A stretch of DNA of 64,000 bases from Robertmurraya dakarensis (GCF_900156875.1 NZ_LT707409.1:3431435-3495434); one strand, 5' to 3'. Positions 1 through 9,528 are shown, numbered from the stretch's first letter. The notes: generated by a model from the sequence alone, not told the origin. Program-made: numbers and translations.

Positions 1-1700
1 ACATTTTCTTTGTATACCCATTTGATAATCTCGCCATAATCGCGGTATTTCGGCAGGGCCACTTTTGGAATAGAAAGTCCTGATAAGCTCTTTGTCTTTA
101 AAATGGTGACGATTTCTTTATCACGAATTCTTGTAACAAATTGATCACCAGCATACTTTTCTTTTTTCTCTTCCCAGCCTGCCAAGATATTCTTCGATTG
201 CGGTGAAAGTTTTCCTTCCACATCCTCTTTTAAAACCTCTAATGCTTTTAGGACCTCGCTATTTCCATCTCCAGCCTTTACTGCTTCAATCGTTCCTTCA
301 ATTTGGAACAGCTTCCGGGCGAGTTCAGCCTGCTCTTCTGCTTTTTTATGATAAGTCCGTACCGTATCAGATATTTCCCGTAAATAATAGCGGCGGTCAT
401 TTGGTATAATGACACTTTGCTTTTCAACAACAGCATTCTTGCTAAAAGTTGTCGTCAACTTACTTCCTGTTTTTTCGTTTAGGACTTCAACTAGTGCAGC
501 AAACAAGGCATTTGTTCCAGCATCATTAAACTGGCTGGCAATTGTCCCGTACACAGGCATTTCATCCAAGTCTTTTTCAAAAAGCATGCGGCTGCGCTGA
601 TACTGCTTTTGAACCTGACGCAGTGCATCTTCAGAGCCTTTTTTTTCAAATTTATTGATGACAATTAAGTCAGCGTAGTCAATCATATCGATTTTTTCCA
701 GCTGTGAAGGTGCCCCAAACTCACTTGTCATCACATACATCGATACATCACAGATTTCTGTAATCTCGGCATCTCCTTGGCCAATTCCGCTTGTTTCCAC
801 CACAACCAAGTCATAGCCGGCTGCCTTTACGACCGAAATCGCATCCTGGATAGCTAAGGAAAGCTCCGATTTTGATTTACGTGTTGCCAAACTTCTCATG
901 TAGACTCGTGGAGAGAATATTGCATTCATGCGGATTCTATCACCTAAAAGCGCGCCGCCTGTTTTTTGCTTCGTTGGGTCAACGGAAAGGATCGCGATCT
1001 TCTTTTCCGGAATTTCGTTAATAAAACGGCGGATTAACTCATCTGTCAGCGAGCTTTTTCCTGCCCCACCTGTCCCGGTAATTCCCAATACAGGAACTGT
1101 CTTTCCAATCGCCTTCACCTTTTCCATGACAGAATCGATTGCAGCAGCGCTTTCTTTCTCTACTCCATTTTGGTGCTCAGCCAGAGTGATCAATTTGGCC
1201 GTGGCAATGGTATCTCCTGTGGCCAGCTTCTCAATGAATTGAGTCATTTCAGGAGTAACAGTTGGAAAATCACATTCTTCAAGCATGATATTAATCATTC
1301 CCTGAAGGCCGTATTTGCGCCCATCTTCAGGTGAAAAAATCCACGCAATCCCGTAATCATGCAGTTCTTTAATTTCTCTTGGGATAATAACACCGCCGCC
1401 CCCGCCATAAATGCGGATGTGGTCAGCACCTCTTTCCTTTAATAGATCATACATGTATTTAAAATACTCAACATGGCCCCCTTGATAAGAAGATACTGCA
1501 ATCCCTTGGACATCTTCCTGTATCGCAGCATTGACCACTTCTTCCACTGATCTGTTATGACCAAGATGAATAACCTCTGCACCGCTTGCCTGAATGATCC
1601 TGCGCATAATATTAATCGATGCATCATGACCATCAAAAAGACTCGAAGCCGTTACAAAACGCACATGATTTTTCGGCTTGTAAATTTCCTGTGTACTCAT
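1..1700 (-). CDS. icmF: Fused isobutyryl-CoA mutase IcmF, N-terminal two-thirds (3' end outside window)
   Basis: Adenosylcobalamin-dependent interconversion of isobutyryl-CoA and n-butyryl-CoA, with its own G-protein chaperone fused in. About 566 residues are visible. Near residues 10-135 is a B12-binding domain (FVTASSLFDGHDASIN with the base-off DxH motif; later a GGGG turn). It is followed by a MeaI-type GTPase with Walker A GTGGAGKSS, a VDPT motif and an NKFEKKG base-recognition motif. The mutase domain starts near the window edge and continues beyond it. The start ATG (1698-1700) follows AGGAGGAGTTGGGAGAG, and the upstream TetR gene stops just before this site, so translation is probably coupled. 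The gene ends a minus-strand fatty-acid/branched-acid operon, consistent with feeding butyryl-CoA into beta-oxidation. Identity rests on the domain order; methylmalonyl-CoA mutase lacks this internal GTPase. Confidence 0.93.
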   Translation of the reverse strand, partial: MSTQEIYKPKNHVRFVTASSLFDGHDASINIMRRIIQASGAEVIHLGHNRSVEEVVNAAIQEDVQGIAVSSYQGGHVEYFKYMYDLLKERGADHIRIYGGGGGVIIPREIKELHDYGIAWIFSPEDGRKYGLQGMINIMLEECDFPTVTPEMTQFIEKLATGDTIATAKLITLAEHQNGVEKESAAAIDSVMEKVKAIGKTVPVLGITGTGGAGKSSLTDELIRRFINEIPEKKIAILSVDPTKQKTGGALLGDRIRMNAIFSPRVYMRSLATRKSKSELSLAIQDAISVVKAAGYDLVVVETSGIGQGDAEITEICDVSMYVMTSEFGAPSQLEKIDMIDYADLIVINKFEKKGSEDALRQVQKQYQRSRMLFEKDLDEMPVYGTIASQFNDAGTNALFAALVEVLNEKTGSKLTTTFSKNAVVEKQSVIIPNDRRYYLREISDTVRTYHKKAEEQAELARKLFQIEGTIEAVKAGDGNSEVLKALEVLKEDVEGKLSPQSKNILAGWEEKKEKYAGDQFVTRIRDKEIVTILKTKSLSGLSIPKVALPKYRDYGEIIKWVYKEN

Positions 1701-1722
1701 ATCTCTCCCAACTCCTCCTAAC

Positions 1723-2355
1723 TCATGATTTAGAACTTTGGCTAATCCCATCAAAAATCAAGCTAACTTGAATATCAATATAATCTTCAAGTGAACACAT
1801 TTTTTGAATGGCCCATCTTCTAAAACCCCACATTTGCCCTTCAACGACAATATTGTGAGACAGTATTTTCATTTGCGCTTCTGTCAAAGAAAGCTCTCCA
1901 TTTTCAACACAATGCTTGATAATTTCCTCCAAAAAAGCTGCCATTTCCGTTTCTTTTTTCAATACATATGGAAGGGCATCCTTTGAGAGAGACTTTGATT
2001 CTTGATACATAACGAGAAACTCATCCTGCATCTCATCAACGATTCGGAAATAAGTTGAAATCGCGAGCTTCAAACTGTCCAAAGTGCCCCTTTTCGAATC
2101 AATTTCCTTTCGAAGACGGGCATGCACTTCATCGTAGATGCTGTCGCAAACTAAATAGAGAACATCTTCCTTTGATCGAATATACTCATATAAGGTGCCG
2201 ATACTAAAGCCGGCCTCTCTTGCAATTTCTCTCGTCGTGGTTCGATGAAACCCTTTTTCTTTAAAAAGCGCGACTGCCCCTTTAATCATTTGATTTCTTC
2301 TTTTTAACACAAGACGTTCATCTTTAACGGAAGCCTGTACTTCTACTTTTTTCAT
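1723..2355 (-). CDS. TetR-family regulator of the acyl-CoA operon
   Basis: 210 residues. The N-terminal helix-turn-helix (about residues 18-66) contains the typical TTREIAREAGFSIGTLYEYI recognition region; the rest is an all-helical ligand domain. It lies between an acyl-CoA dehydrogenase gene and icmF in the same direction, so it is likely co-transcribed with the pathway it controls, probably as a repressor released by acyl-CoA. B. subtilis FadR (YsiA) is a TetR regulator with that job, but I cannot show orthology from sequence alone. Likely targets are the two TGAAYG-N2-CRTTCA palindromes upstream of the thiolase and fadF. No such palindrome is seen directly before this gene. The start ATG has only a weak GTGAGAG ribosome site. 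Confidence 0.85.
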   Translation of the reverse strand: MKKVEVQASVKDERLVLKRRNQMIKGAVALFKEKGFHRTTTREIAREAGFSIGTLYEYIRSKEDVLYLVCDSIYDEVHARLRKEIDSKRGTLDSLKLAISTYFRIVDEMQDEFLVMYQESKSLSKDALPYVLKKETEMAAFLEEIIKHCVENGELSLTEAQMKILSHNIVVEGQMWGFRRWAIQKMCSLEDYIDIQVSLIFDGISQSSKS

Positions 2356-2428
2356 CTGTTCTCTCTCACCACCCTTTACCAGAACATACTATCTTAAGTT
2401 ATCATCCAGCCTCTTAGACACTAACCTA

Positions 2429-3568
2429 TTATTTTGTAATCATTCTTGAAATAACTAAGCGCTGAATCTCTTGCGTTCCCTCGTAAATTTGTGTAATCTT
2501 CGCATCGCGCATAAAGCGTTCAACTGGATATTCCTTTGTATAGCCGTAGCCGCCGAACACTTGAACCGCTTCTGTTGTAACCTTCATCGCTGTGTCGCCT
2601 GCAAAAAGCTTCGACATTGCGGATTCCTTTCCATATGGAAGACCTTCTGATTCAAGCCATGCAGCTTGATAAGTTAATAGTCTTGCTGCCTCTATATTCG
2701 TTGCCATATCCGCAAGCTTAAAGCCCACTCCTTGCTGTTCAGCGATTGGCTTCCCGAATTGCTCGCGCCCTTTTGCATATTCCACTGCGGCATCAAGTGC
2801 CCCTTGAGCAATTCCAACAGCCTGTGCAGCGATCCCGTTACGTCCGCCGTCTAACGTCATCATCGCAATCTTAAAGCCTTCGCCCACTTTTCCAAGTACA
2901 TTCCCCACTGGAACTTTGCAGTCTTCAAAAATAAGTTCTGTCGTCGGTGATGAACGAATGCCGAGCTTATCTTCTTTCTTTCCAATTGAGAAACCAGGGA
3001 AATCTTTTTCAATTATGAAAGCTGTTGTCCCTCTCGTTTTCTGCGAAGGATCTGTTAAAGCAAAGACGACATAAATATCCGCTTCGCCGCCGTTTGTGAT
3101 AAAGATTTTCGATCCATTTATAACGTAATGGTCTCCATCAAGCTTTGCTGTTGTTCTCATGCCGCCTGCATCAGAACCGCTTCCTGGTTCAGTTAATCCG
3201 TAGGCACCAATTTTTTCACCTTGCGCCATAGGACGTAAATACTTTTGCTTTTGCTCCTCTGTGCCAAATTTGTAAACCGGCCAGCCTGCAAGTGAAGTAT
3301 GAGCAGATAGTGTAACACCGATTGACGCATCGACTCTTGATAATTCCTCGACCGCGATACAATAAGCTAAATAATCACTGCCAATGCCGCCATACTGTTC
3401 TGGCCATGGAATTCCTGTTAAGCCCAGCTCCGCCATTTTTGAAAAAATTCCCCGGTCAAAGCGCTGGCTTTCGTCTCTTTCTGCTGCTGTCGGCTCCACT
3501 TCGTTTTTTGCAAATTCTCGTACCATTTTTCTAATCATTTCATGTTCTTCTGTTAATTGAAATCTCAT
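2429..3568 (-). CDS. acdA: Acyl-CoA dehydrogenase (AcdA-like)
   Basis: 379 residues, normal family length. Cytosolic flavoprotein that oxidises acyl-CoA to enoyl-CoA, passing electrons to ETF and then probably to the membrane quinone reductase FadF encoded nearby. Visible signatures: [14 protein letters not shown] and [15 protein letters not shown] in the FAD/substrate region, [16 protein letters not shown], and the catalytic glutamate in [10 protein letters not shown]. Start ATG follows GGGGGAATAGAA. It is the second of two paralogous dehydrogenases in the operon; they differ mainly in the N-terminal third, suggesting different chain-length or branched substrates. The symbol follows the B. 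subtilis gene linked to fadF and is moderately certain. Confidence 0.9.
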   Translation of the reverse strand: MRFQLTEEHEMIRKMVREFAKNEVEPTAAERDESQRFDRGIFSKMAELGLTGIPWPEQYGGIGSDYLAYCIAVEELSRVDASIGVTLSAHTSLAGWPVYKFGTEEQKQKYLRPMAQGEKIGAYGLTEPGSGSDAGGMRTTAKLDGDHYVINGSKIFITNGGEADIYVVFALTDPSQKTRGTTAFIIEKDFPGFSIGKKEDKLGIRSSPTTELIFEDCKVPVGNVLGKVGEGFKIAMMTLDGGRNGIAAQAVGIAQGALDAAVEYAKGREQFGKPIAEQQGVGFKLADMATNIEAARLLTYQAAWLESEGLPYGKESAMSKLFAGDTAMKVTTEAVQVFGGYGYTKEYPVERFMRDAKITQIYEGTQEIQRLVISRMITK

Positions 3569-3637
3569 TTCTATTCCCCCGCTTTGGTTAAAATGAAATA
3601 ATTTTATTGAAAACTGACTTAATAGTGAAACTCCGGT

Positions 3638-3731
3638 TTTTATTCGCGTTTATCGTTGTTTATTCTCGTTCAGGTGCGTGATATTCGCGAAAATGATCAT
3701 TTATTCGCGAAAACCAGCATGATATTCTCGA
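3638..3731. repeat. Array A: five TATTCGCG-type units, 20-21 bp period
   Basis: The octamer TATTCGCG or TATTCTCG starts at 3641, 3661, 3682, 3702 and 3723, with 12-13 unlike bases between copies. It sits between the two acyl-CoA dehydrogenase genes, just 3' of the upstream one. The same octamer forms array D at 53355. No coding potential. Confidence 0.85.
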
Positions 3732-3756
3732 AACGCGGTCTTACCGCTAAAAGCAC

Positions 3757-4887
3757 CTAAAGCTGCTTACTGATGACAATTCTCTGAATCTCGCTCGTTC
3801 CTTCATAGATTTCCGTTACCTTCGCATCGCGAAAATATCGTTCCACAGGATATTCCTTTGTGTATCCGTAACCTCCGAATACTTGAATTGCATCTGTTGC
3901 GACTTCTACGGCAGTTTTAGAAGCGAACAGCTTTGCCATTGAGGCTTCTTTTCCACAAGGTAAGCCTTTTGCACGTAATTCAGCCGCTCTATACACTAAG
4001 AGCTTTGCGGCTTCAACATTTGTCGCCATGTCCGCCAGCTTGAAGCCAACACCTTGCTGCTCAGCAATTGGTTTCCCAAACTGAACGCGCTGCGCAGCGT
4101 ATTTCGCAGCCGCTTCAAAAGCTGCCTCCGCGATACCTAAGGCTTGTGCGGCGATGCCGATCCTCCCGACATCGAGGTTGCCGAGGGCAATTTTAAAGCC
4201 TTCTCCTTCATTTCCAAGGAGGTTTTCTTTCGGTATTCTCATATCTTCGAAGATTAATTGCAGTGTTCTTGACCCATTAAGCCCCATTTTATGTTCATCC
4301 TTGCCGAACACTAAGCCTGGAGTTCCCTTCTCGACAATGAAAGCGGAAATGCCTCTGCTTTTTGCAGAAGGATCTGTGGAAGTAAAGACAATATAGACAT
4401 CTGCTTCCCCGCCGTTTGTGATAAAAACCTTGGAGCCATTAATGACATAATGATCGCCATCTAAGACAGCTCTTGTCTTTAAGCTCGCTGCATCAGAACC
4501 CGCGCTTGGCTCGGTTAAGCAGAAAGCTCCTAAATACTCACCAGCTGCAAGCTTAGGTACATACTTTTGCTTTTGTTCCTCATTTCCATAGTAAAGAATT
4601 GGATTCGTACCGACTGATGTATGGACCGAGAGAATGACCCCAACCGTCGCGCTAACTCTTGAGAGTTCATGGATGGCGATGATATAAGATGTGAAATCCA
4701 TTTCCGAGCCGCCATATGCTGCCGGAACTGGAATACCCATTAAGCCAAGTTCCCCCATTTTCTTTAAAACTTCACGCGGAAACTCTCCCTGCTCCATTTT
4801 TGGAATAAAAGGAGAAATTTCTGTTTCAGCGAAATTTCGAACCATTTTGCGCATCATTTCCTGTTCTTCTGTTAATCTAAGGTTCAT
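3757..4887 (-). CDS. mmgC: Acyl-CoA dehydrogenase (MmgC/butyryl-CoA dehydrogenase-like)
   Basis: 376 residues. Signatures are [50 protein letters not shown], and the catalytic glutamate in EIYEGTSEIQRIVIS. It catalyses the FAD-dependent first step of beta-oxidation in the cytosol. It follows the thiolase and 3-hydroxyacyl-CoA dehydrogenase genes, matching the mmgA-mmgB-mmgC order of B. subtilis, which is why I use that symbol; without functional data, butyryl-CoA dehydrogenase is the safer product name. Start ATG follows GGAGGGTGACAA. Repeat arrays flank it on both sides (B upstream, A downstream), unusual inside an operon and possibly affecting relative expression. Confidence 0.9.
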   Translation of the reverse strand: MNLRLTEEQEMMRKMVRNFAETEISPFIPKMEQGEFPREVLKKMGELGLMGIPVPAAYGGSEMDFTSYIIAIHELSRVSATVGVILSVHTSVGTNPILYYGNEEQKQKYVPKLAAGEYLGAFCLTEPSAGSDAASLKTRAVLDGDHYVINGSKVFITNGGEADVYIVFTSTDPSAKSRGISAFIVEKGTPGLVFGKDEHKMGLNGSRTLQLIFEDMRIPKENLLGNEGEGFKIALGNLDVGRIGIAAQALGIAEAAFEAAAKYAAQRVQFGKPIAEQQGVGFKLADMATNVEAAKLLVYRAAELRAKGLPCGKEASMAKLFASKTAVEVATDAIQVFGGYGYTKEYPVERYFRDAKVTEIYEGTSEIQRIVISKQL

Positions 4888-4968
4888 TTGTCACCCTCCC
4901 GGTGCAGCGTCATTTTATATTTATAAGTTGCACAGTCATTCAGGAGCCATTTTTCATAGAAAAATAGA

Positions 4969-5060
4969 TTTATCCGTAAGAATATTGTTTTATCCGTAAG
5001 AATTTCAATATATCCGTAAGATTTCTCGTTTATCCGTAAAAAAACGATTTTATCCGTAAC
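4969..5060. repeat. Array B: five TATCCGTAA units at exactly 20-bp spacing
   Basis: TATCCGTAA begins at 4971, 4991, 5011, 5031 and 5051, preceded by T and mostly followed by GAA/GAT. The other 8-10 bases of each unit vary. It lies immediately 3' of the hydroxyacyl-CoA dehydrogenase stop and upstream of mmgC. No open reading frame or hairpin terminator is evident. Confidence 0.92.
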
Positions 5061-5063
5061 TGT

Positions 5064-5915
5064 TTAAGCGTACTCGTAAAAGCCTTTTCCAGTTTTCTTC
5101 CCAAGCCAGCCAGCTTTCACATATTTTCTTAACAGCGGACATGGACGGTACTTGTCATCGCCGAAGCCTTCATGGAGCGTTTCCATTATATAAAGGCAAG
5201 TATCCAAGCCGATAAAATCAGCCAGCGTCAGCGGTCCCATCGGATGATTCATTCCAAGCTTCATGACCTCATCAATTGCCTCTTTCGTCGCTACTCCTTC
5301 ATAAAGGGTATAAACTGCTTCATTGATCATCGGCATGAGAATGCGGTTCGAAACGAAGCCTGGGAAGTCATTCACTTCTACCGGTACCTTGCTTAATGTT
5401 TTCGTCATATCTTCAATCGTTTTATAGACCTCATCTGCCGTCGCCAGGCCGCGGATAATTTCAACAAGCTTCATCACCGGAACCGGGTTCATGAAGTGCA
5501 TGCCTATTACCTTTTCCGGACGATTCGTCACAGCCGCGATTTCTGTAATCGGCAGCGATGATGTGTTGCTCGCAAGAATGGCATGAGCCGGCGCAATGCC
5601 ATCTAAATTGCGGAAGATTTGCTGCTTCACATCCATATTTTCAACTGCCGCTTCGATTACCAAATCAACATCTGCTGCATCCTGCAAATCAGTAGAAGCC
5701 GTAATGTTGTGAAGGACAGCCTCCATTTGCTCTGATGTCATCTTTCCTTTTTCAACATTTCGAGAAAGGTTTTTGCTAATGACTCCTAAGCCTTTTTCTA
5801 CAAATTCAGGTTTTAAGTCATTTAATAAAACGTTATAACCCGCTTGTGCACATACTTGCGCAATCCCAGAACCCATCTGACCTGCGCCAATTACCATCAA
5901 TTTTTTTACACTCAT
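5064..5915 (-). CDS. mmgB: 3-hydroxybutyryl-CoA dehydrogenase
   Basis: 283 residues. NAD(P)-dependent oxidation of 3-hydroxyacyl-CoA to 3-ketoacyl-CoA in the cytosol. The N-terminal Rossmann fold has [19 protein letters not shown] (residues 8-26). The catalytic histidine lies in [17 protein letters not shown] near residue 140, and [11 protein letters not shown] and [16 protein letters not shown] belong to the C-terminal helical domain. The length is that of the single-function (Hbd/MmgB) enzymes, not the FadB multifunctional type. Start ATG follows GGGGGATGTACTC. It lies 42 bp downstream of the thiolase gene, the same order as mmgAB. Array B begins right after the stop codon. Confidence 0.93.
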   Translation of the reverse strand: MSVKKLMVIGAGQMGSGIAQVCAQAGYNVLLNDLKPEFVEKGLGVISKNLSRNVEKGKMTSEQMEAVLHNITASTDLQDAADVDLVIEAAVENMDVKQQIFRNLDGIAPAHAILASNTSSLPITEIAAVTNRPEKVIGMHFMNPVPVMKLVEIIRGLATADEVYKTIEDMTKTLSKVPVEVNDFPGFVSNRILMPMINEAVYTLYEGVATKEAIDEVMKLGMNHPMGPLTLADFIGLDTCLYIMETLHEGFGDDKYRPCPLLRKYVKAGWLGKKTGKGFYEYA

Positions 5916-5956
5916 GAGTACATCCCCCAGTCTATCTTTTTTTTAAAAAATCTCCC

Positions 5957-7144
5957 TTAACCCTTTGGCACTTCGATCATGATTGCATCTCCCTGACCGC
6001 CGCCGCTGCAAATGGCTGCGATTCCGACGCCGCCGCCCCTGCGCTTTAGCTCATTCATCAAGGTTAAAATAATTCTTGCACCGCTCGCGCCAATCGGATG
6101 GCCTAGAGCAACCGCACCACCATTGACATTGATCTTTTCTTTATCGAGATTTGCTAGTTTTTTGCTCGCTAAGGCAACGGCCGCAAACGCCTCATTGATT
6201 TCAAACAAATCAATCTCTTCAAGCGACTTTCCTGTCTTTTTCAATAATTCGTTGATCACAAGACCTGGTGTTTTCGGAAAATCCTTTGCTTCCACTGCAA
6301 TCGCCGTATGGCCGATGATGTAAGCTTCAGGCTTTTTACCTTCGCGTTCTGCACGTTCCTCACTCATCAGCACAAGTGCAGCTGCACCATCATTTACCCC
6401 TGGAGCATTTCCGGCTGTAATACTGCCCGACTGATCAAAGACAGGTGAAAGCTTTGAAAGTCTTTCTAATGAGGTATCCTTTCTTGGCGCTTCATCCTTG
6501 TCAACAATCAGAGCTTCTCCTCTTTTCTGCGGAATTTCGACTGATACGACTTCCGCTGCCAGCTTCCCAGCTTCAATTGCCGCAATGGCGAGCTCATGGC
6601 TTCTAAGCGCCCACTTGTCCTGCTCTTCTCTCGTGATTTCCAATTCCTGCGCAACCTGGCTGCCATAGATGCCCATATGTACTCCGGTAAAACTGCAGGT
6701 CAATCCGTCATGGACCATCGCATCCTTTACAACAGAATCACCCATTCTAAGGCCCCAGCGCGCTTTTGGAAGATAATATGGTGCATTGCTCATTGATTCC
6801 ATTCCGCCAGCAACAATCACCTCTTCATCCCCGGCTCTGATGATCACATCAGCTAACGTCACGCTTCTCATTCCAGAAGCACATACTTTGTTTATCGTTT
6901 CCGTCTTCACGTCCCATGGAAGTCCAGCCTTACGTGCTGCTTGTCTGGATGGAATTTGTCCTTGCCCTCCTTGAAGAACATTCCCTAAGATCACTTCACC
7001 TACATCCTCACCAGCAACGCCTGCACGATACAAAGCTTCTTTCACCGCAATGCCGCCAAGATCTGACGCACTAAAGCTGCTCAATTGACCGCCTGCTTTT
7101 CCAAAAGGTGTTCTTGCTCCGCTTAAAATGACTGTTCTTCCCAT
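5957..7144 (-). CDS. mmgA: Acetyl-CoA C-acetyltransferase (thiolase)
   Basis: 395 residues from the ATG at 7144, chosen over an in-frame upstream start because AAGGGAGAG sits just before it and the protein then begins GRTVILSGARTPFG as in the family. Degradative or biosynthetic thiolase: cleaves 3-ketoacyl-CoA with CoA, or condenses two acetyl-CoA. The nucleophilic cysteine is Cys88 in NKVCASGMRS; the second active-site segment is ALGHPIGASGAR and the third is AICSGGGQGDA. First gene of the operon. The 5' region carries a TetR-type palindrome (7184) and a cre-like site (7279), so induction by fatty acids and repression by glucose are both likely. Confidence 0.93.
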   Translation of the reverse strand: MGRTVILSGARTPFGKAGGQLSSFSASDLGGIAVKEALYRAGVAGEDVGEVILGNVLQGGQGQIPSRQAARKAGLPWDVKTETINKVCASGMRSVTLADVIIRAGDEEVIVAGGMESMSNAPYYLPKARWGLRMGDSVVKDAMVHDGLTCSFTGVHMGIYGSQVAQELEITREEQDKWALRSHELAIAAIEAGKLAAEVVSVEIPQKRGEALIVDKDEAPRKDTSLERLSKLSPVFDQSGSITAGNAPGVNDGAAALVLMSEERAEREGKKPEAYIIGHTAIAVEAKDFPKTPGLVINELLKKTGKSLEEIDLFEINEAFAAVALASKKLANLDKEKINVNGGAVALGHPIGASGARIILTLMNELKRRGGGVGIAAICSGGGQGDAIMIEVPKG

Positions 7145-7183
7145 CGTGATCTCTCCCTTTCTTCTTTTAAAATCGAAACCGAC

Positions 7184-7197
7184 TGAACGCTCGTTCA
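7184..7197. promoter_or_regulatory. Candidate TetR operator upstream of the thiolase operon
   Basis: TGAACGCTCGTTCA is a palindrome with perfect 6-bp half sites and a 2-bp spacer, about 40 bp upstream of the thiolase start. A closely related site precedes fadF (9625). Assignment to the TetR regulator at 1723 is inference. Confidence 0.6.
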
Positions 7198-7278
7198 AAA
7201 TGAGAACTAAAAAATTGGAATCACATTTTTACCCATGCAGATTCCCTTTGTTAGCTCTATGTAGTCACATCTATTTGT

Positions 7279-7292
7279 TGTAAGCGCTTTAT
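7279..7292. promoter_or_regulatory. Candidate catabolite-responsive element (cre)
   Basis: TGTAAGCGCTTTAT fits the CcpA consensus TGWAANCGNTNWCA apart from its last two positions (TTAT where NWCA is expected), about 135 bp upstream of the thiolase start. This suggests carbon catabolite repression of the beta-oxidation operon. Confidence 0.55.
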
Positions 7293-7369
7293 CATTACCC
7301 TTATTTTACAGCATAACTAGCAAGTTTAACAATACTTTTTTTAAATATTCAAAATAGACAAAAATAAAA

Positions 7370-7396
7370 CTCCATCCATATAATCTATGGATGGAG
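7370..7396 (-). terminator. Rho-independent terminator of fadF
   Basis: Inverted repeat CTCCATCCAT/ATGGATGGAG with a 7-nt loop, followed on the minus strand by TTTTATTTTTG, a few bases after the fadF stop. Confidence 0.85.
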
Positions 7397-7404
7397 GAAA
7401 TTTA

Positions 7405-9528
7405 TTATGATACTAATGTTTGCGGTTCGCCGCAAACTGCTTTTTCTAGAAGTTCCGCAACATCGTAAGTAGACACTTGTTCTTCTACTTCTTTTGCTTT
7501 TGTTCCATCTGTAAGCATTGTTAAGCAGTATGGACAACCAGAACTGATGACGGTTGGATTAACAGAAAGTGCTTGCTCTGTACGGGCAACGTTGATACGG
7601 TTTCCTACTTTATCTTCCTTCCACATCATACCGCCGCCGGCTCCACAGCACATACCTGTATCGCGGTTTCTTTCCATCTCTACCAGCTTCACACCTGAAA
7701 TAGCTTTCAAGATTTCGCGCGGTGGATCATAAACGTCATTATAGCGTCCTAAGTAACAAGAATCATGGAACGTAATCGTTTCATTAACAGCATACTGCGG
7801 CTTTAATCTTCCTTCTTTTACAAGCTCGTAAAGAAGTTCAGTATGGTGATATACTTCTGCTTCAAATCCGAAGTCAGGGTATTCAGTCTTAAAGCTGTTG
7901 TAAGCATGCGGATCGATCGTAACGATCTTTTTAATCTCATGCTTTTCAAATTCAGCGATATTATTTGTCGCTAATTCCTGGAACAAGAATTCGTTTCCAA
8001 GTCGACGGGCAGTATCACCTGAGTTTTTCTCTTTATCTCCTAAAATAGCAAACTTCACGCCTGCTTCATTCATCAATCTAGCAAATGCCAATGCGATCTT
8101 TTGGCTGCGGTTATCGTAAGATCCCATTGAACCAACCCAGAATAAGTATTCAAACTCTTCTCCAGCCTTCTTCAATTCTTTTACAGTTGGTACAACGACA
8201 TCCTCACGAGCCTCGCGCCATTTCACGCGGTCTTTACGGTTTAATCCCCAAGGATTTCCTTGACGTTCAATATTTTGAATGGCACGCTGTGCGTCAGAAT
8301 CCATCTTCCCTTCTGTTAGCACTAAGTAACGGCGAAGGTCGATAATTTTCTCAACATGTTCGTTCATAACAGGACATTGGTCTTCACAGTTACGGCAAGT
8401 CGTACAAGCCCAAATTTCTTCTTCTGTGATAACGTCCCCGATTAAGCTCGGGCTGTATGCAAGACCCGCAGCACTTTCCTGAGCACCTTGACCAGCAGCT
8501 GAAAGTGCCAGCTGATTTCCTTTTGTGTTAGCAAAAGCAAACGTTGGTACCCATGGCTGCTTTGAAGTAACAGAAGCACCATAATGTGTTAAATGGTCAC
8601 GCAGTTTGGTCATTAAATCCATTGGTGAAAGCATTTTCCCTGTGCCTGTTGCAGGACACATATTCGTACAGCGTCCACATTCCACACAAGCATATAAATC
8701 AATTAATTGCATCTGTGTAAAGTCTTCAATTTTACCGACACCAAAGCTTTCTGCTTCTTCATCTTCAAAATTAATCTTCTTTAATCGGCTGCTGCCTGGC
8801 TCTTTTCTCTTAACAAAAACATTGACCATTGCAAGTATTTCGTGGAATTGCTTTGACTGCGGAACGAACACCATGAAAGAGAAAACAATCAACAAGTGCA
8901 CCCACCAGAATACATAAAATAGTACTTGGCCAACTTCTGGTCCGACGCCTGCAAACAACGCGGCAACGATTCCAGAGAATGGAGCATAAACAAGATTTGG
9001 TTCATGACCGATCATAATATGTTCGAAACCTAGACCAAGCAGGATCGATGATGTATGAATCGTTAATGCAATATAAACAAATGCTGCTTTTCCATCTCGC
9101 TTCCATTGCAAGCGGTTTACTTTTTCAATATAACGGCGATAAAAAGCGTATATGATTGACAACATCATTAAAAATGTTGTCCACTCTTGCAAGAAACTGA
9201 AGTATTTATGTGCCGCTCCTAAAGGAAATTCGTACCCGGCAATAAATCCTTTTAAAATCAATTCAATAAGACCGAGTTGTACAATAAAAAATCCATAGAA
9301 TAGAATGGTATGAAACACACCGCTCTTTTTATCTTTAAATAATTTTTTCTGGCCCAATACATTCACTAATATCGAATCGAGCCTTTCTTTCATGTTTAAA
9401 TCAAACTCTGTCTTTTTCCCAAGACGAATGTACTGGATTCTTGTTGTAACCACGTATACAAACAAGCTGAGTGCGTATGCGATTACAAGTAATAGAGCAA
9501 TTAAGTTAATCCATAAAAGACCGTTCAT
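7405..9528 (-). CDS. fadF: Membrane-bound (Fe-S)-binding reductase FadF
   Basis: 707 residues. The N-terminal 240 residues contain several transmembrane helices (about 6-28, 70-95, 112-132, 148-170, 200-224) resembling a NarI-type cytochrome b domain. Two [4Fe-4S] motifs follow (Cys281/284/287/291 and Cys375/378/381/385). The C-terminal half carries two CCG-type cysteine regions (HDSCYLGRYN...GMCCGAGGG and SSGCPYCLTM) as in heterodisulfide-reductase-like oxidoreductases. B. subtilis FadF (YwjF) is proposed to pass electrons from ETF/acyl-CoA dehydrogenases to quinone. The neighbouring clsB is also its B. subtilis neighbour, which supports the name. A TetR-type palindrome lies about 100 bp upstream. 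Confidence 0.92.
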   Translation of the reverse strand: MNGLLWINLIALLLVIAYALSLFVYVVTTRIQYIRLGKKTEFDLNMKERLDSILVNVLGQKKLFKDKKSGVFHTILFYGFFIVQLGLIELILKGFIAGYEFPLGAAHKYFSFLQEWTTFLMMLSIIYAFYRRYIEKVNRLQWKRDGKAAFVYIALTIHTSSILLGLGFEHIMIGHEPNLVYAPFSGIVAALFAGVGPEVGQVLFYVFWWVHLLIVFSFMVFVPQSKQFHEILAMVNVFVKRKEPGSSRLKKINFEDEEAESFGVGKIEDFTQMQLIDLYACVECGRCTNMCPATGTGKMLSPMDLMTKLRDHLTHYGASVTSKQPWVPTFAFANTKGNQLALSAAGQGAQESAAGLAYSPSLIGDVITEEEIWACTTCRNCEDQCPVMNEHVEKIIDLRRYLVLTEGKMDSDAQRAIQNIERQGNPWGLNRKDRVKWREAREDVVVPTVKELKKAGEEFEYLFWVGSMGSYDNRSQKIALAFARLMNEAGVKFAILGDKEKNSGDTARRLGNEFLFQELATNNIAEFEKHEIKKIVTIDPHAYNSFKTEYPDFGFEAEVYHHTELLYELVKEGRLKPQYAVNETITFHDSCYLGRYNDVYDPPREILKAISGVKLVEMERNRDTGMCCGAGGGMMWKEDKVGNRINVARTEQALSVNPTVISSGCPYCLTMLTDGTKAKEVEEQVSTYDVAELLEKAVCGEPQTLVS

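Noticed and set aside
928-1242. Plus-strand ORF of 104 codons within icmF
   Set aside because: Antisense shadow of the IcmF GTPase domain, with no ribosome site and an unlikely composition.
4969-5060. CRISPR array from regular repeats
   Set aside because: The repeat core is 9-10 bp with 10-bp filler, too short for direct repeats and spacers, and no cas gene is in the window.
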